Source: Pristionchus mayeri | Taxonomy: Eukaryota > Nematoda > Chromadorea > Rhabditida > Neodiplogasteridae | Direction of reading: 5' to 3' | DNA length: 64,000 bases | Assembly: GCA_036245805.1 (NCBI GenBank) | Contig: BTRK01000002.1 | Span: 25,227,067 to 25,291,066 of the forward strand | Shown: positions 11,395 through 23,792 of the stretch, piece by piece | Layout: every line of letters starts with the position of its first letter | Position numbering within the stretch: the first letter of the stretch is position 1 | Program-made: the position numbers and the translations under genes | Notes under the pieces: model-generated | Told to the model about the DNA's origin: nothing | Seen by the model: only the letters and a program-made list of their open reading frames with translations | Database searches by the model: none

Positions 11395-13281
11395 ATGCTC
11401 GACTACACGGCGACTAAGATGATCTACTTCGCAGTGATGTTCGCCGTGACGATCGTCTGTGGACTACTACCAGTGAAGGTGAGGGAGAAATGCTCATACA
11501 GGCGGATCAGGGAAATACATCTATGGAAATTGATTGATACGCATCTCCTGATATATTAATGAAGAATTGATTCGGAAACATCTACTCTGAACCTACAATA
11601 TTGTTCTTCTCTCAAAGAGAAGCTCTTCCTCATTGCAGCTGCTCCATTCCCTTCGTTCTCGCACGAAGTCAATCGAGACTTTCGCCTCTGTGATCTCCCT
11701 TATCTCCTGCTTTGCCGGTCTGTTTCACTGCATTTTCTACGAGTTTTCCATTTTTCACATTTACTTCTCATGAAATTCGAATATCGTTGAGGCCAATAGT
11801 TCCAATAAATTACGTTTTATTCCAGGCGGCGTCTTTCTCGGTGTCTGCTTGCTCGACATGCTGCCTGATGCCCTGTACGATTTTCGAATTTATTTTTAAT
11901 TCATGGAAAAATTACAAATTTTGATTTCAGTGAGTCATTCGAGGAATTCAAGGCAACGGCGACCTTCGACTACGACCTTCCAGTGGTCCCCATGATCATC
12001 GGTAATTTTCACGGAATTGATTATCTTAGTCACGGGCTGTCCTAATCTTGTTTTGAGACTTTGTTTCACATTTTTCCCAAATGTTGAACTTTATTCTCTC
12101 CTTAGGCTTCGGCTTCTTCTTCATCTATCTCTTCGATCTTCTCACTTCTTCATGTGGCCATGCCCACTCTCATGATGTGTAAGAGATCAAAGATAAGATT
12201 ACAAATTGGAGTAATGGCGACTATGCTCTTTCAAGAGCCTTTAAAGTAATGCTAGTCCCTAAGAGATAACATGTGCTGTCATTTCTACAAAACATTATTT
12301 TACTCGGAAAAAAACTACAGTAATTCCCACCACCTCTAACGTACCGCTTCTCCAGGTCCTCCTCACTCACTCCCTCCCTCTCTCTTCCTCGTCTGGAAGA
12401 TCAAAGATCAGTCTTGGAGAAGCGATCTCCCTCCATTGTCTCTGCCGATACTCTCGATCTCTCTCCGACAGACGAGAGGGGACCCTACCTCAAATCCCTC
12501 ACATTCATCGTCGCTTTCCTACTGCATGTCTCCCTCGAGGGATTCGCTCTCGGAGTACAGGTAGGTCAAAGGATACTGTAGGAAGAAGTACTGTAGGCAG
12601 GCTACTGTAATCAATGGGAGTACGGAATCAATAATTGCAGAAAGACGAGTTGGCAGGCCTGTCTCTCTTTATCGGCATCCTCCTGCACAAGGGAATCGCT
12701 GTGAGCATTTAAAATTTAAAATTTCCCACTTTCAGATCGCTAGATTCTGAAAAATTTGTTTATTTCTTGTAGGCGTTCTCTATCGGCACTCGTCTCCATC
12801 ACAACCACCCGAGGAACACGAAATTCGTCGTTGCCATGCTAGGTTCGTTTACTTTCCATCGATAGATACTGAGAGCACTTCATAGTCTGCGTCTTTCAAT
12901 TGAAATGGAAGTGCAGGTTCTTGAGATAATCTATCAATCGGTTGTTACAGTGCTCGTAGCTACCGTAACCACGATCGGAGGAGCGCTCGGTATGATCGTT
13001 GAGGTAGGTCTTCCCAGATAACGGACGCTAATATCAAATCAATATTTCCCAGGAAGCCTCGATGGACGTTGCTCGTAAGGCAGCAGTGGAGACTGCACTC
13101 ACTGGAATATCCATCGGGACTTTTCTCTACATCACATTCTTCGAAGTGAGAAAGAGAGGAAGGGGAAGGAAAGACGATCCATTTCCAGATCCTCGGTTCC
13201 GAGAAGGGAACACTGGCTCAACGTCTGGCTGCCCTAGTGGGATTCGTCGTCATTGGTGCCACCGTAATCCTCGTCCGCTAA
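11395..13281 (+). CDS. ZIP family zinc transporter, copy 3 (11 exons, 309 aa)
   Basis: Exons: 11395-11478, 11639-11717, 11826-11874, 11931-12001, 12106-12178, 12356-12560, 12641-12700, 12773-12842, 12951-13003, 13053-13145, 13189-13281; phases join throughout. Landmarks: GGVFLGVCLLDMLPDA in helix 3, HVSLEGFALGVQ (H176, E180, G181) and IGILLHKGIA (H203, K204). The loop after helix 3 carries a His-rich CGHAHSHD (111-118), a probable metal-sensing or handing-on site, and a Ser/Thr-rich stretch. The gene is more distant: extra introns split exon 2 and exon 8 relative to copies 1 and 2, yet the 73-nt exon and both terminal 93-nt exons are retained. An AATAAA lies at 13351-13356. Likely a plasma or endomembrane zinc importer. 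Confidence 0.9.
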
Positions 13282-13350
13282 TTATCGATTCCGTCTCTCA
13301 AGCATTTCACATCGAACTTGTCAGGGTATTCCTTCTGGGTGTTTACGCAT

Positions 13351-13356
13351 AATAAA
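13351..13356 (+). terminator. Polyadenylation signal of ZIP copy 3
   Basis: AATAAA 70 bp after the stop codon at 13281. The converging CCT-1 gene ends at 13706, leaving about 350 bp between the two 3' ends. Confidence 0.6.
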
Positions 13357-13705
13357 CAGAGCTACATTAGATCATTTTATCGCAACTTCGACAATGGCGC
13401 ACAACACAACAAAGCTAATCATAGTCAAGAATATTGGAAATTCATAATAAGAAATCACGAGGGGATGCAAACAAACGGCAACAAAAACAGATCATAACTA
13501 GGGATCAAAAGGATTTTCGAGAATTAAAGTGTATGTGTGCATTATGAGTTACCACGACAAACTGAGAAATTCACTTATCAAAATTGACAAACATAAGATT
13601 TTCGCGAACAAGAAAGCTATGAAAATTGAGATTTGAAAAAAACGTAATATTTGCAAGGGGATTAGATCAAGTGATAGAAGGGGGCGGAGTCAATATGGGC
13701 GTGGC

Positions 13706-16700
13706 TTACGCTCCGCACTGATCGCCTCCTCTGGGCTCCTCCTTGTCCAGCTTGATGCGATCGTCGATGCGGAGGATGGTGATGGCTGCCTTCGTCGCGA
13801 ATTCGATCGACTTCACCTGAAGAGAAGAGGGTGAGGGAACTTCAAAAGGGGATACTCGGTATTCCTTGACATGGGTATGACGTGCTTGCGTTCTTCGTTA
13901 AGCCGGTAGGATGGACAAGGGAGTGTAGCTTATCAGTATTTATTGATGCGAGACGTTTCGGGCTGACCGCATATCACTAGTCGTGCTTAATCGCATTTAA
14001 GAGAACCAGGTAGGAGGAGCAACAGCGCACAATCGTTGAAACGAGAGAATGAAAATCGTTAAAGCAGTAGTTAATGGGGAAAGGATAAATAATCGAAGCG
14101 CAAAGCGAGATGCACGAAGCGTGAGGAAGGAGGAAGGAAGGGAGGGAGATGAGAGATTGAGTGAGAATGAGAAGGATGAGAGAAGGGTTGACCTTGACGT
14201 TCGAATTGTTGAGAAGCAATTGTTGATCGATTTTCATTCTCTGTTTTCAACGATTGTGCGCTGTTGCTCCTCCGAAACAATTCTCTTAAATGCGATTAAC
14301 CACAATTGATGATAGGCGGTCAGCCCGAAACGTCTCGCATCCATAAATACTGATGACCTACACTCCCTTGTCCATCCTACCGGTTTTACGAAGAACACAA
14401 GCGGTGAGGGGACTGAACCGGAGCAGTTTTAATTTTATCCTATCTTTCACGTTTGAAATGATACTCGTCCCTTCATTTTCACCAATGAAGAAGTCGTACC
14501 GACGAACATGAGAAAAAGAATCAATCGATATCCAGCAGTTTGTGTCTACCGTACCTTGCTCATGGATGGCTCGAAGATTCCGGCCTCCTTGTTGTCACGC
14601 ACCTTGCCGTTCTCCAGATCGAGACCAGTCCTGCACAATTAATTGTTAAATTGTAAATTCATGAATCTTATCTCTAACTAGAACTGCACCTCACAACCCG
14701 AACGATTGCAGAAACCCTAAATGAACTGACCACTTGAGATGGGACAGCTTCGAGTTCTGCTGTGCCTTGTGGTGGGAAGCCCGCAGCTTGGCCATCAGAT
14801 CATTCGAGTTTCTGCAATGGGGAAATTAATATTTTCAAACACGTAGCATGTGTTATTTTGATGTATTATTATATCGAAATGCCTATCATAATGTAACAAA
14901 ATGGCCTCACCAATTTGTCCTTTGATTTATTAAAGTACACCACAAGAATCGGTGGTAAAAATAATTGTACGTTCTGTATTGCATAAAATAAACCCATTAA
15001 AATGCAAATCGTAAAAAAATATTATAAAAAAAAGAAGGGAACTTCTTGAATAATTGGTCAATATCTACCATTTCTGCTGACCCAACCATTCCTCCTCGAT
15101 TTACGCAATCTATTGTCCCTAGAATTAGATGGAAAACAGGGGAGGAGATAGCACTGTAGAGAGTTGAGCAAAAATAAAACTTTAGAAATGAGGAGGGTTT
15201 GAGAAGGTGAGCCAAATATCCAAGAAGTGTCAAAAGAATTTTCGATCATGCTCTCCTCTTAAACTGCTCACCTGGCTGCATTGGCAGAGAGAGTCTTGGG
15301 GATGACGAGGAGGGCCTGCGCGAACTTGGCTACTGCCAACTGCTCGCGAGACGACTGAAAGGAGGAGGATGTGACATCACAATAGGGAATGTAAGAAAAA
15401 AACAGCATATGCTCACACAGGATTCTTGGCATCTAGCTCAACATTCTCCTTACCAGAGTAGTGGCAAATGACTCCAGATAGACGTTGAGGGCTGCCTCGA
15501 CGGCTCCTCCGCCAGCCACCAGACGGCCAGACTCAAGCACTCTGCAAACAACGGGAATTGTCATTGTTGCTCACAAGGAGTTTTTACTTTAAAAAAGAGA
15601 ATATATGAAAAAATAGAACACTTTCTCTCCGCTCACCTTCTGACTACGCAGAGCGAGTCGTGCACCGATCGTTCCATCTCGTCGAGCATAGTGTCGTTTG
15701 CACCACTGAAATCAGAGAGGGTTAGCAGATGCTAACCATTACAGAAAATTAACTCTCAAATGCGATTGTTTTTGTTCCTAGTCAATATTATCGCTTTGAT
15801 AGTAAATCGACAGATCGAGTGAATGGAAGATTTGAGAAATGAATAAAAAACACGTAAATAGTTCACAATAGTTTTGTCGTAATTATTTGAACGTTTATTT
15901 AAGATCTGGGGTCTGTTTCTCGGTGCTCTGGTTAGGTGAAACATTTTTTTGGAACCTTCGTTCGGGAACTTTTTTTACAGAACATTATTTTCGTAACAAT
16001 ATATATGAGCCCGTTTGCGTAAGAATCAGACAATTCTGGCAAAATCTGACATCAACTGTCTTTTCGGGTTATCTGTCATGCTAATGATGATAGGTATATT
16101 CATTATGATCAAAATTTCGTCGTTAACCTCAGATTCCGTGACGTCGAATTCTAACATTTTCATGAATGTTCCGAGATGAATGTTTTTGAAAAATAAATTC
16201 CCACTCGTTGAATTGAAAGTTCCAGATTAGTTGTTCAAGGCCGATTCGTTCTGAGTCAAATGTTCCAAAATTAAATTTACAGCATATATTTTCCGTTATG
16301 AACGGTTCCGAGAAAAAATAACATGACACCTGTTTCTCCTAACTCACCGGAGTATGAAGAATGGCGGGATGCATCCCTTGGTTCCACGGATGAGGATCAG
16401 CTCGTCATCGGAGATGCGCTGCTGCACCACCTGCAGATTCCAATACTTTAAATATGATATAATTACAATAAATTTATCACTGGAGCCCTAGTCCACTGGG
16501 CCCATCACAACTTCAAGAGGAGATAATCAATACTCCAACTACCGTATCTCCACCGTACCTCTTCGGCGTGTCCGAGCTGCGAGGCGTCGAAGGTCTCCTC
16601 ACCATCGAGATTAGCCAGAGAGGAGGTCAGCGTGGCTGTAAAGAAAAGGATTACGGTAAATAGCGTAACATACCATAGACTGACACATTCCCGCCCACAC

Positions 16701-19700
16701 TACCGTACCTCCAGTGGCCTTGGCGATTCTCTTGAGGTCGGATTTCTTGCATCTTATCACTCCCATCGCACCCGCCTCGGTGAACATCTTGAGACAGAGG
16801 TCGTCGATTTCACCTGCATTCCGTTTTAGAATAAACATGATATCTTCTCCACTCACAATCTATGAATTAGCACACCTACGTTAAATATAGGCCATATAGG
16901 GCACTTCTGCAGTATGTCGTACCAGAATGAGCGGGGTAGGAATGAGGAGGGGTATGATAGGATAGGGTAGGTGATGGTATAGCTGGTGAGTACCATACGT
17001 TAGAATTTGAGTAAATAATTTTCGATCATCACCTACCCTATCATATCATACCCCCTCCTCATTCCTACCCCGCTCATTCTGGTACGACATAATGCAGAAG
17101 TGCCAACTATAGCTAATATTCTCAGAATTCTGATTTGTCTTTCATTACGAAAGGAAGCAAATACATTAGCAATTCATGACATATTTCATACGTAGGCGAT
17201 ATTAGTAACTTAGCAACTCGTAGTACACATTTCACAGGCGAACCCCTTTCCAGTTCGCATACTAATTTTTAGCAATCAAAAAGGTGCTCAACCAGTAGTT
17301 ATGATGTGCCAAACTGACCACTGGTGAGCACAACGTTGGCTCCAGCTGCGAGGATCTTCTCAATTCGCCTCTTGACGATATCGAATTCCTCTCTACGGAA
17401 GTCGAGACAGGCGATCTTGGCGTCCTTGATCAGCAGTGGCATTCCTGCAAAGGATGAATAGGGATTTGAGGAGTCGGAAGAGGGATCAAATCTGTTTCGA
17501 CACCGTCTATGAGTATACAAATGTCGAGTAGCACATATTAGAGTTTTATATATTAACCCAGCGGCGGCACATCAAAGGGTGCAACGTTCACTTTCTCATT
17601 CTCCCTACTGCCTTGCTCACCCTCGCAGGCCACAGTGCAGTTGAGGGCGTATCCCTTGATGAATTCCAATTCCGACTTTCCGTGCTCCTTCAGTATTTTT
17701 ATGTCCTAAAATGCGTTTTAAAATTTTAAACCCAATTCTTTAAAATTTGGGCACTTCTTTGTTTTCTGAACATCCCTCCCTTTCCATCTAGCCCACTCAT
17801 TTCTAGGTATTCCTCCCTGATTTTCGGCCGCTAAACCCCTCAGTTATGGGCGGGAATGGGAAATTGGGAGGAGGGGTGGCCAGAAACCGAAGAAGTGCCA
17901 AAATTTTAAATCAGATTGGTCTTTCATATGGGTTAACGCAACGATAATGGGATATGGCCATGTTAGTCATGTACAATCAACTGGGGAAATTACACTCAAT
18001 TCAGCAACACCAATCCCCCAGAATGTTATTATTCACTTTGTAAGGTCTCTTTCCCCCCTCGCATACCTTGATGCGGTAGACGACATTGCCAGAGGCAGAG
18101 TCGGTCACCTTCGCCAACTCAGTCGCCTCGACGACCATTTCGGGGAAGAGGTCCATGTTGCTGCATGGAAAAAGATTGGTGAGGAACTCGTATTACACAG
18201 AGTCCAATAGGACGCGAAGGATCAAGAGAAATGAGGGCTGCATCGAGTGAAAATCAAGTTGAAATTTTTCAATCTCGACTAGCAGCTCAAGCAATGGAAA
18301 CTGAACAATCAATAATTGAGTGATTACATAAAAACTCACGGTGCGATGATCTTTGAGCTCATGCTGGTCTTGGCTGTGTTTATGAGCGATTGTCGGCCCA
18401 GCTCCTCGACGGGGAACGAGAGGTTCTCCTGCAATGCAGAATCATAAAATGTAATACTAAAACACAAAATAATAATCGATTAAAGTTACCCAACAAGGAC
18501 GAAATTGACCCATTATTTTTTGTCCTCCATCGAATAGCCGATTGTTGAATTAGTATAGAATGAATATACAAAAATGCTAAAAATCAATAATAGCCTCAAG
18601 GGAAAGCCGGAAAGGATCCGCGCTCTCTAACTTTTGCATGCTCTCTCGTACACGCGACGGGATCAGGGTGAGATCAGGGTTTCGTCCTTGTTGGGTAACT
18701 TTAAACTGGAGCTACCAATAATATACTCTTCCAACCCACAATGAAGAGTCGTAGCCTACGCGACTCTTGCTCCCCCTCTGTCTCTCGCTCCTTCCCTAGG
18801 TCAGTTCACCTACAGCGCAATTTGTTCATTGATTCGCCCTAGCCACGCCATCTTTCTCCTACCCTTTTTTACGGTCACTAGCTGCTTTTGCGTATCTTGC
18901 TCTACGCGTGCAGCGTCCAATTAGCGAACATCTATCAAATCTGATGAAAAAAACTTGAATTATGGGTTTAAATTTGCCTTCGATTGAATCCAAACCTATA
19001 CAACACTTAACAGCAATAACTAGCATATTATTTACGATATAATATGATATAAATTGACCACCAAGAATGTCTCTTGCACCAAACCACAACCTCACTTTCC
19101 ATTAAACGTACTCCCTCGGCAGTGCACCCCAATAGTATTTGCAATAAGCAGGAATTTGCCAGCAATAACGTACGTTGAGGTACTTCACTGACTCCTTGCA
19201 GGCGAGGCGGAAGCCGTTGATCACGGTGGCCGGGTGGAGCTGAATAGTAACCATCATAGCATACTCAAAAAAGAAAATAATATTACACTCGAACCTTGTT
19301 CTTGATCAGTTCGTCTGCGAGCTTGAGCAGTTCGGCAGCGATGATCACGACGGAGGTCGTACCATCTCCCTCCTGCGTTTTATGCATTTAACAAGCTTAA
19401 AAAAATTGAAATTAATTGACTTCCTCATATTGGAGTTGGGCCATTCCCACGAGCACTTTCAGAACGGGGTGCTCCACCTGAAACAATGACAGAAAGATAA
19501 GTGAAACAATATAAATACCCTGGAAATACAATGCGTAGTATGCGCATTGTAGTTCCATGGCAATGTGCTTTAACAATTTTCCTTTCTGTGAGTATTATTG
19601 TACGTTAAGAAGTTTATTCTGACACGTTGCTACGCATAATGTTCTCAAAATAAATAAATTTTCTTAGTAAGATAATCGAGAAAGTATAAACAAATAAATG

Positions 19701-21981
19701 ATTAAACCAAACTAAACCTTGAGCTGCAGCTGCTTGAGAGTGGTCGCTCCGTCGTTCGTGATGATGACGTCCCCGACGTCATCGACCGGCATCTTGTCGA
19801 GTCCCACGGGGCCCAGCGACGATTTGACGATGTTGGCGATCGCCACAGCCGCAGTCACTGAATAGCCACAAATTAGGAATAGTTAATTAACATATTTACA
19901 AAGCTGTGTCAGGACAGCCCAAAAAACAAAAAAAGAACAATTCGAAATCGAACCATCCTGGGAGCGGTTCGACTGGCCGGTCGTCCTCTTTCCGGTGAGT
20001 GCGAGAATGTTCTCTGCCGCGGTTACCTGAGCAAAATATAGTTACAAAAATCATACATATACAATGTTTTTCTTGTATGGATTAGGGTGCTAAAAGAATC
20101 GAAAACACTACAAATAATGTGATTGTGAAATATGTGTTGGGAGTAAATGGTGGACTCTACTATTAAAGAAGGCATTGATTCGTAATATTGAAGAAAATAC
20201 AGCTCAAACTATTCGGCTAATCAGAACTACCAATACATGCACCCGTTTTGCACGTGCACGGGCTCGGTGAATGGTGCGTGGGTGTTCTTCAGGAAATAAG
20301 AGCATGTTTCCAGCTGTGACAATTGAATAGAAAAAAATCAATAGAACATATATAAAATACGTAAACAATGATTAATTGAATAAATGGTTAAATGCGGTAC
20401 CTTGTATGCTTTGATGAGGGCTGTGGGCAGTCCGGTCATCTTCTGCATGCAAAAAATTAAATAGAACTGAACTATCAAAGGCACCTCAATTGCTATAGCT
20501 GTTTGTTCTAGTTTCATAGGAAAAGAGCACTAGATTGGAACCAAAAAAAAACAATGAAAGCCATGTTGTGTTATGCATTAAATGAAAACAGAACTTCATT
20601 TAGCAGTAAAATTATGTTGTAAGTAGAAAAACACATGTGCACGATAACGAAACACATATTGATTATATTTTTAGTTGAATTTGTGTTATGGATTAGGTAG
20701 TAGAAGATTCTTCAAGTCTATCTCTAACCCATTAAAGGTTGCTGCTGTAGCAGGGTGCTGCGAGTAGTATTCATTGATTGATGATAATAGTTTTGTGCAC
20801 ACTTCATATTGGAGCTAGCTATGTAGGGTCGGATACCGGCATCGCTCACTTTGAGAGCTGTTTTCAAGGATATAGTGAAAGATAGAGCAAAATTGACCTC
20901 TAAGTGACCGCAACTCATTTTTCGAGCTCTTTCTATAAATCCTATATTCAACAGTGATATGGATCAGGTCAATTTTCTCAAAAAAGTAGGTGAAGACAGC
21001 TCAAATTGTAACGCTAGGTGCAACTCAGCGAGAACGTTCCCATGAATGGTTTGCGAAAAGATACGATGTTTCTGGTGAAAGCTTCGCCCTTTTTACTTCG
21101 CTGGGGACCGTTTGAACTTCGTTTCAACGGAAGAGGGCTGAAAATTATCGATGTTCAATCAAAATCTCCGTTGAAAAGAAAGTTCACACGATCCAAACAA
21201 AGTAAAAATGGCTAAACTCTCACCAGCAACTTCGTATATTTTTCGCAAACCTCTCATTGGAAAGCTCTCGTTTAGCCCTCGATAATTTTCAGCCACGCAC
21301 TCCGAAAAGTGCGATGTGAAATGAATTCTTCCGTTGAAACGAAAGTTCAAACGGTCACCAGCGCAGTAAAAAGTGCGAAACACTCACCGCAACATCGTAT
21401 CTTTTCGCAAATCATTCATGGGAACGCTCTCGCTGAGTTGCACCTTGTGTTTAAATTTGAACTGCGTCTTCACTTAAATTTTTGAGAAAATTGGCTGAAG
21501 TGTATCACTTTTGAAAATGGTTTAGATAGATTAGATAGAAGATCTCGAAAAAATATACGGTATCCAAGAAAACAGCTCTGAAAGTGAGTGATACCGGTAT
21601 CCGACCCTATATTAAAAAAAGAAAAAAATAGCCATGAATTTGCGCACAATTATCATCAATCAATAAGCAGGGCCTACTGCAGTCACGGAAAATGGAAAAA
21701 TGTGAAACGACAGAATTACTAGTCATGCTAAGTTATAATTGTAAATTCACTAAAAAAAAGCGAAAAATTTAATATCAATTCAAGTCATCCGTTTGTCCCG
21801 AATTACTCGTGAGAGGCGTGATATCAGCATATTGTGAAGTCGAAAATAATCGAGAAAATTATCCATAATATTGGCAAACCTGAACGAGGCGGAAGGCTGT
21901 TTCCTCCTCGAAGTTTGCCTTACTGAGGATGATGAGGGCGACTTTGTTCCGATAGCTTCGTGAAGCGATCAACTGATCCAT
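13706..21981 (-). CDS. cct-1: T-complex chaperonin subunit alpha (CCT-1/TCP-1)
   Basis: Core exons from the 3' end: 13706-13816, 14555-14630, 14731-14811, 15272-15354, 15454-15541, 15637-15705, 16348-16430, 16559-16635, 16709-16813, 17319-17444, 17621-17705, 18067-18160, 18340-18428, 19174-19239, 19295-19372, 19421-19477, 19718-19857, 19954-20026; these give 526 residues in one frame. Two phase-0 exons upstream, 20401-20442 and 21880-21996 (ATG at 21981), add a non-canonical N-terminus. CCT-1 is one of eight subunits of the cytosolic ATP-driven folding ring for actin and tubulin. Seen: ILALTGKRTTGQ, SSLGPVGLDKM, the nucleotide motif GDGTT, KTSMSSKII, HDSLCVVRRVLESG, GGGAVEAAL and ILRIDDRIKLDKE near the C-terminus. 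Odd: about 24 apical residues are absent after KIACLDF, LQYEEEGDGTT replaces LQDEEVGDGTT, and KMPVDD replaces KMLVDD. It could be a diverged functional gene, a young pseudogene or a paralog. Confidence 0.9.
13884..14402. mobile_element. MITE-like foldback in the last CCT-1 intron
   Basis: Inverted arms of about 175 bp (13884 to ~14060 and ~14222 to 14402) face each other: both contain CGGTAGGATGGACAAGGGAG or its complement and the word CCCGAAACGTCTCGCAT. The centre is purine-rich. No coding capacity. The 519-bp size and terminal inverted repeats fit a non-autonomous DNA transposon. Confidence 0.75.
16900..17104. mobile_element. MITE in a CCT-1 intron
   Basis: A 205-bp element with arms of about 76 bp beginning GGCACTTCTGC and ending in its complement; the arms are nearly perfect (AATGAGCGGGGTAGGAATGA and complement). 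The central ~60 bp, including AATAATTTTCGATCATCACC, recurs in inverted orientation at about 24757-24826, so this is a repeat family. Confidence 0.8.
18481..18710. repeat. Short inverted repeat in a CCT-1 intron
   Basis: AAGTTACCCAACAAGGACGAAA (near 18483-18502) and its reverse complement (near 18687-18708) lie about 185 bp apart. Probably the remnant ends of a small foldback. Confidence 0.55.
20745..21690. mobile_element. Foldback element in the first CCT-1 intron
   Basis: About 0.95 kb with inverted arms of over 400 bp. Matching landmarks: ATTGATTGATGATAAT / complement at the outside, GGGTCGGATACCGG / complement, and GAACGTTCCCATGAATGGTTTGCGAAAAGATACGAT / a near complement inside (only 20 bases of such matches should be trusted exactly). 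Arms differ by scattered substitutions, so it is older than the foldbacks at 29-35 kb. The inner part repeats a second, degraded copy of the same hairpin unit. Confidence 0.7.
21788..21832. repeat. Solo copy of a recurring terminal motif
   Basis: TTTGTCCCGAATTACTCGTG followed by AGAGGCGTGATAT matches the ends of the 8.3-kb composite element at 34300 and 42628. It sits 50 bp from the first CCT-1 coding exon, inside intron 1. No partner end was found nearby. Confidence 0.55.
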
Positions 21982-23456
21982 GAAGTCTCCCTCTTCCTAC
22001 AATCGAGTAGATGTGAAATAAATTGGTGAAAATGATTCTACATCATCAATCAATTATCTATCCTCTAAAAGTGAGAATTTGAAGAATTCTTTCATCTAAT
22101 TATCATTTATTTATTTTCGTAGAGTCACTCGATTGAAGAGGGCGAGAGTTCTCTACACACGCCGGTGTAGAAACAGGCGAGAACGAGGGAGAAGGGGAGC
22201 GAGATGATTCACACTACTTTCCCCGGCTAATGAGCACATCGCGGACTAATCATATATCCAAAACAAAAAAAGATATTTTATTTGCTTTTTCTTAACTTAA
22301 ATGTTCGTCTAGCTAGTAGAAACCGATGAAACCTGCGTGATTTTGTGCACATGTTCTGGAAGCACTAATTCAGCATCTTTGTACCTTAAATCTTGTATGC
22401 TGACCTATTTAGTGATCAATTTTGGAGGGTCACGGAGGCACAGTCGATTGAGAATGGATATCGCTTTCGAATTGTTTTTGAGCGGCCATTTTCGTTAAAA
22501 ATGAAGCCTGTGCTCCCTAAATATCGCTTTAGATAGGAAAATTGTCGGAGCGAAGTGGGTATGTGGGCAAGAATAGGATATGTTGTGGTTCAGTGGATGT
22601 TTTGCCTACACAAGGACTGGGAGGAATTGGTATGTCAAGGGATGCATCCGATTTATCGGAGAGAAGCATATGAACAGAAGATACGAGCGATCGTACACAG
22701 AAGAGTGATAGGGGAAAGGGGGAAGCAGACTGGAAGAGAGGAGACCTACAGATCATTGAAGTGTCCTTCGACACATTCCGAGGGCGAATAAGAAAACAAT
22801 CGAAACCTGACGCATTGAAAAAAAATATCCTAAAACATGTAATGCTAGGGGATGTGGAATGTGGGCGGCAAGCGGGAGCCACTTATACTTGGTGGGAGCC
22901 ATTTATAACTAAATCTTGGTATGGCACCAATGTAGCCGCCTTCACAGGAATTGATAGTGAAGGGCATGATAAAAACAATTATGATATAGGACGGTGAGAG
23001 GGCAAGGGATTGCGAACTAGAACAACTCGGGTTCACCGGCATGGTCTATTCGCTAGGAATATTAATTGAAACCTGGATGCGGATAAATGGATGAGATATT
23101 AATAAACTTATCCACCGTAGATTCGTTCCCTGATTGTCCTCAATGTTAGCAAGTTGGGGAGATAGAGACAATAGCAAAGAATGGATAGGTATTGAAGAGA
23201 GCTGGTTGAGTATAGATTCCATGTGAAACAATGTGTCGACGGGGTTTGGAACGGAGGAATGGAACAGGGAGACCGAAGAAATTCACGAGATTGAGTAAGT
23301 CAGAGTGCGACATTACGAGGAATACAGCGATGAAGAATAGATATAAATGCAAAAAAGGGACCATAAAATACGCGGTGAATGAAAATTAAAATAGGGTGAA
23401 ATATGAAGCGGAACGCAAGGAATGGGCTAGGGAATGACGCGAAATAATTTTTTTCA

Positions 23457-23502
23457 CCCCCCCCCCCCCGTCCTGCTGGCGACGTGATCGGGGGGGGGGG
23501 GT
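23457..23502. repeat. Facing poly-C and poly-G runs
   Basis: A run of about 13 C and a run of about 12 G are separated by about 20 bp (GTCCTGCTGGCGACGTGATC). Together they can form a very stable G-C hairpin, and the G run could pair in a quadruplex. Also a likely site of assembly error. Confidence 0.75.
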
Positions 23503-23546
23503 TGCGCCTGCGGTTGACCGGGGGAGAGGAGAAGGGTTGCGGCTCC

Positions 23547-23597
23547 GAGAGTGAGTAGAGAGTGAGCAGGTCTCGAGAGTGAGTAGAGAGTGAGCAG
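23547..23597. repeat. Direct repeat GAGAGTGAGTAGAGAGTGAG
   Basis: The 24-bp unit CGAGAGTGAGTAGAGAGTGA(GCAG) occurs twice in tandem with a 4-bp gap. No coding or regulatory role can be read from it. Confidence 0.75.
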
Positions 23598-23792
23598 ATT
23601 CTGTATCCCTCAGTTCCCGTCACAGCCGCCTCCTCTTCCGATTGCATGCGAATGTTGACTGGGAATGCAGCTGTATCCAATCCGATCTTAGGCACTTCCC
23701 ATCGTGTGGAAGTATTTCTTGATAATGGGGCAGGAGTAGAGTGCGGAGAGGAAGAAGGAAGACCGCTCGGCGCGGCGCGAAATGAGTTTTGC

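Noticed and set aside
22555..22997. Two overlapping frames of 78 codons on the plus strand
   Set aside because: Suggestive of a decayed gene but no motif could be named and no splice sites connect them.
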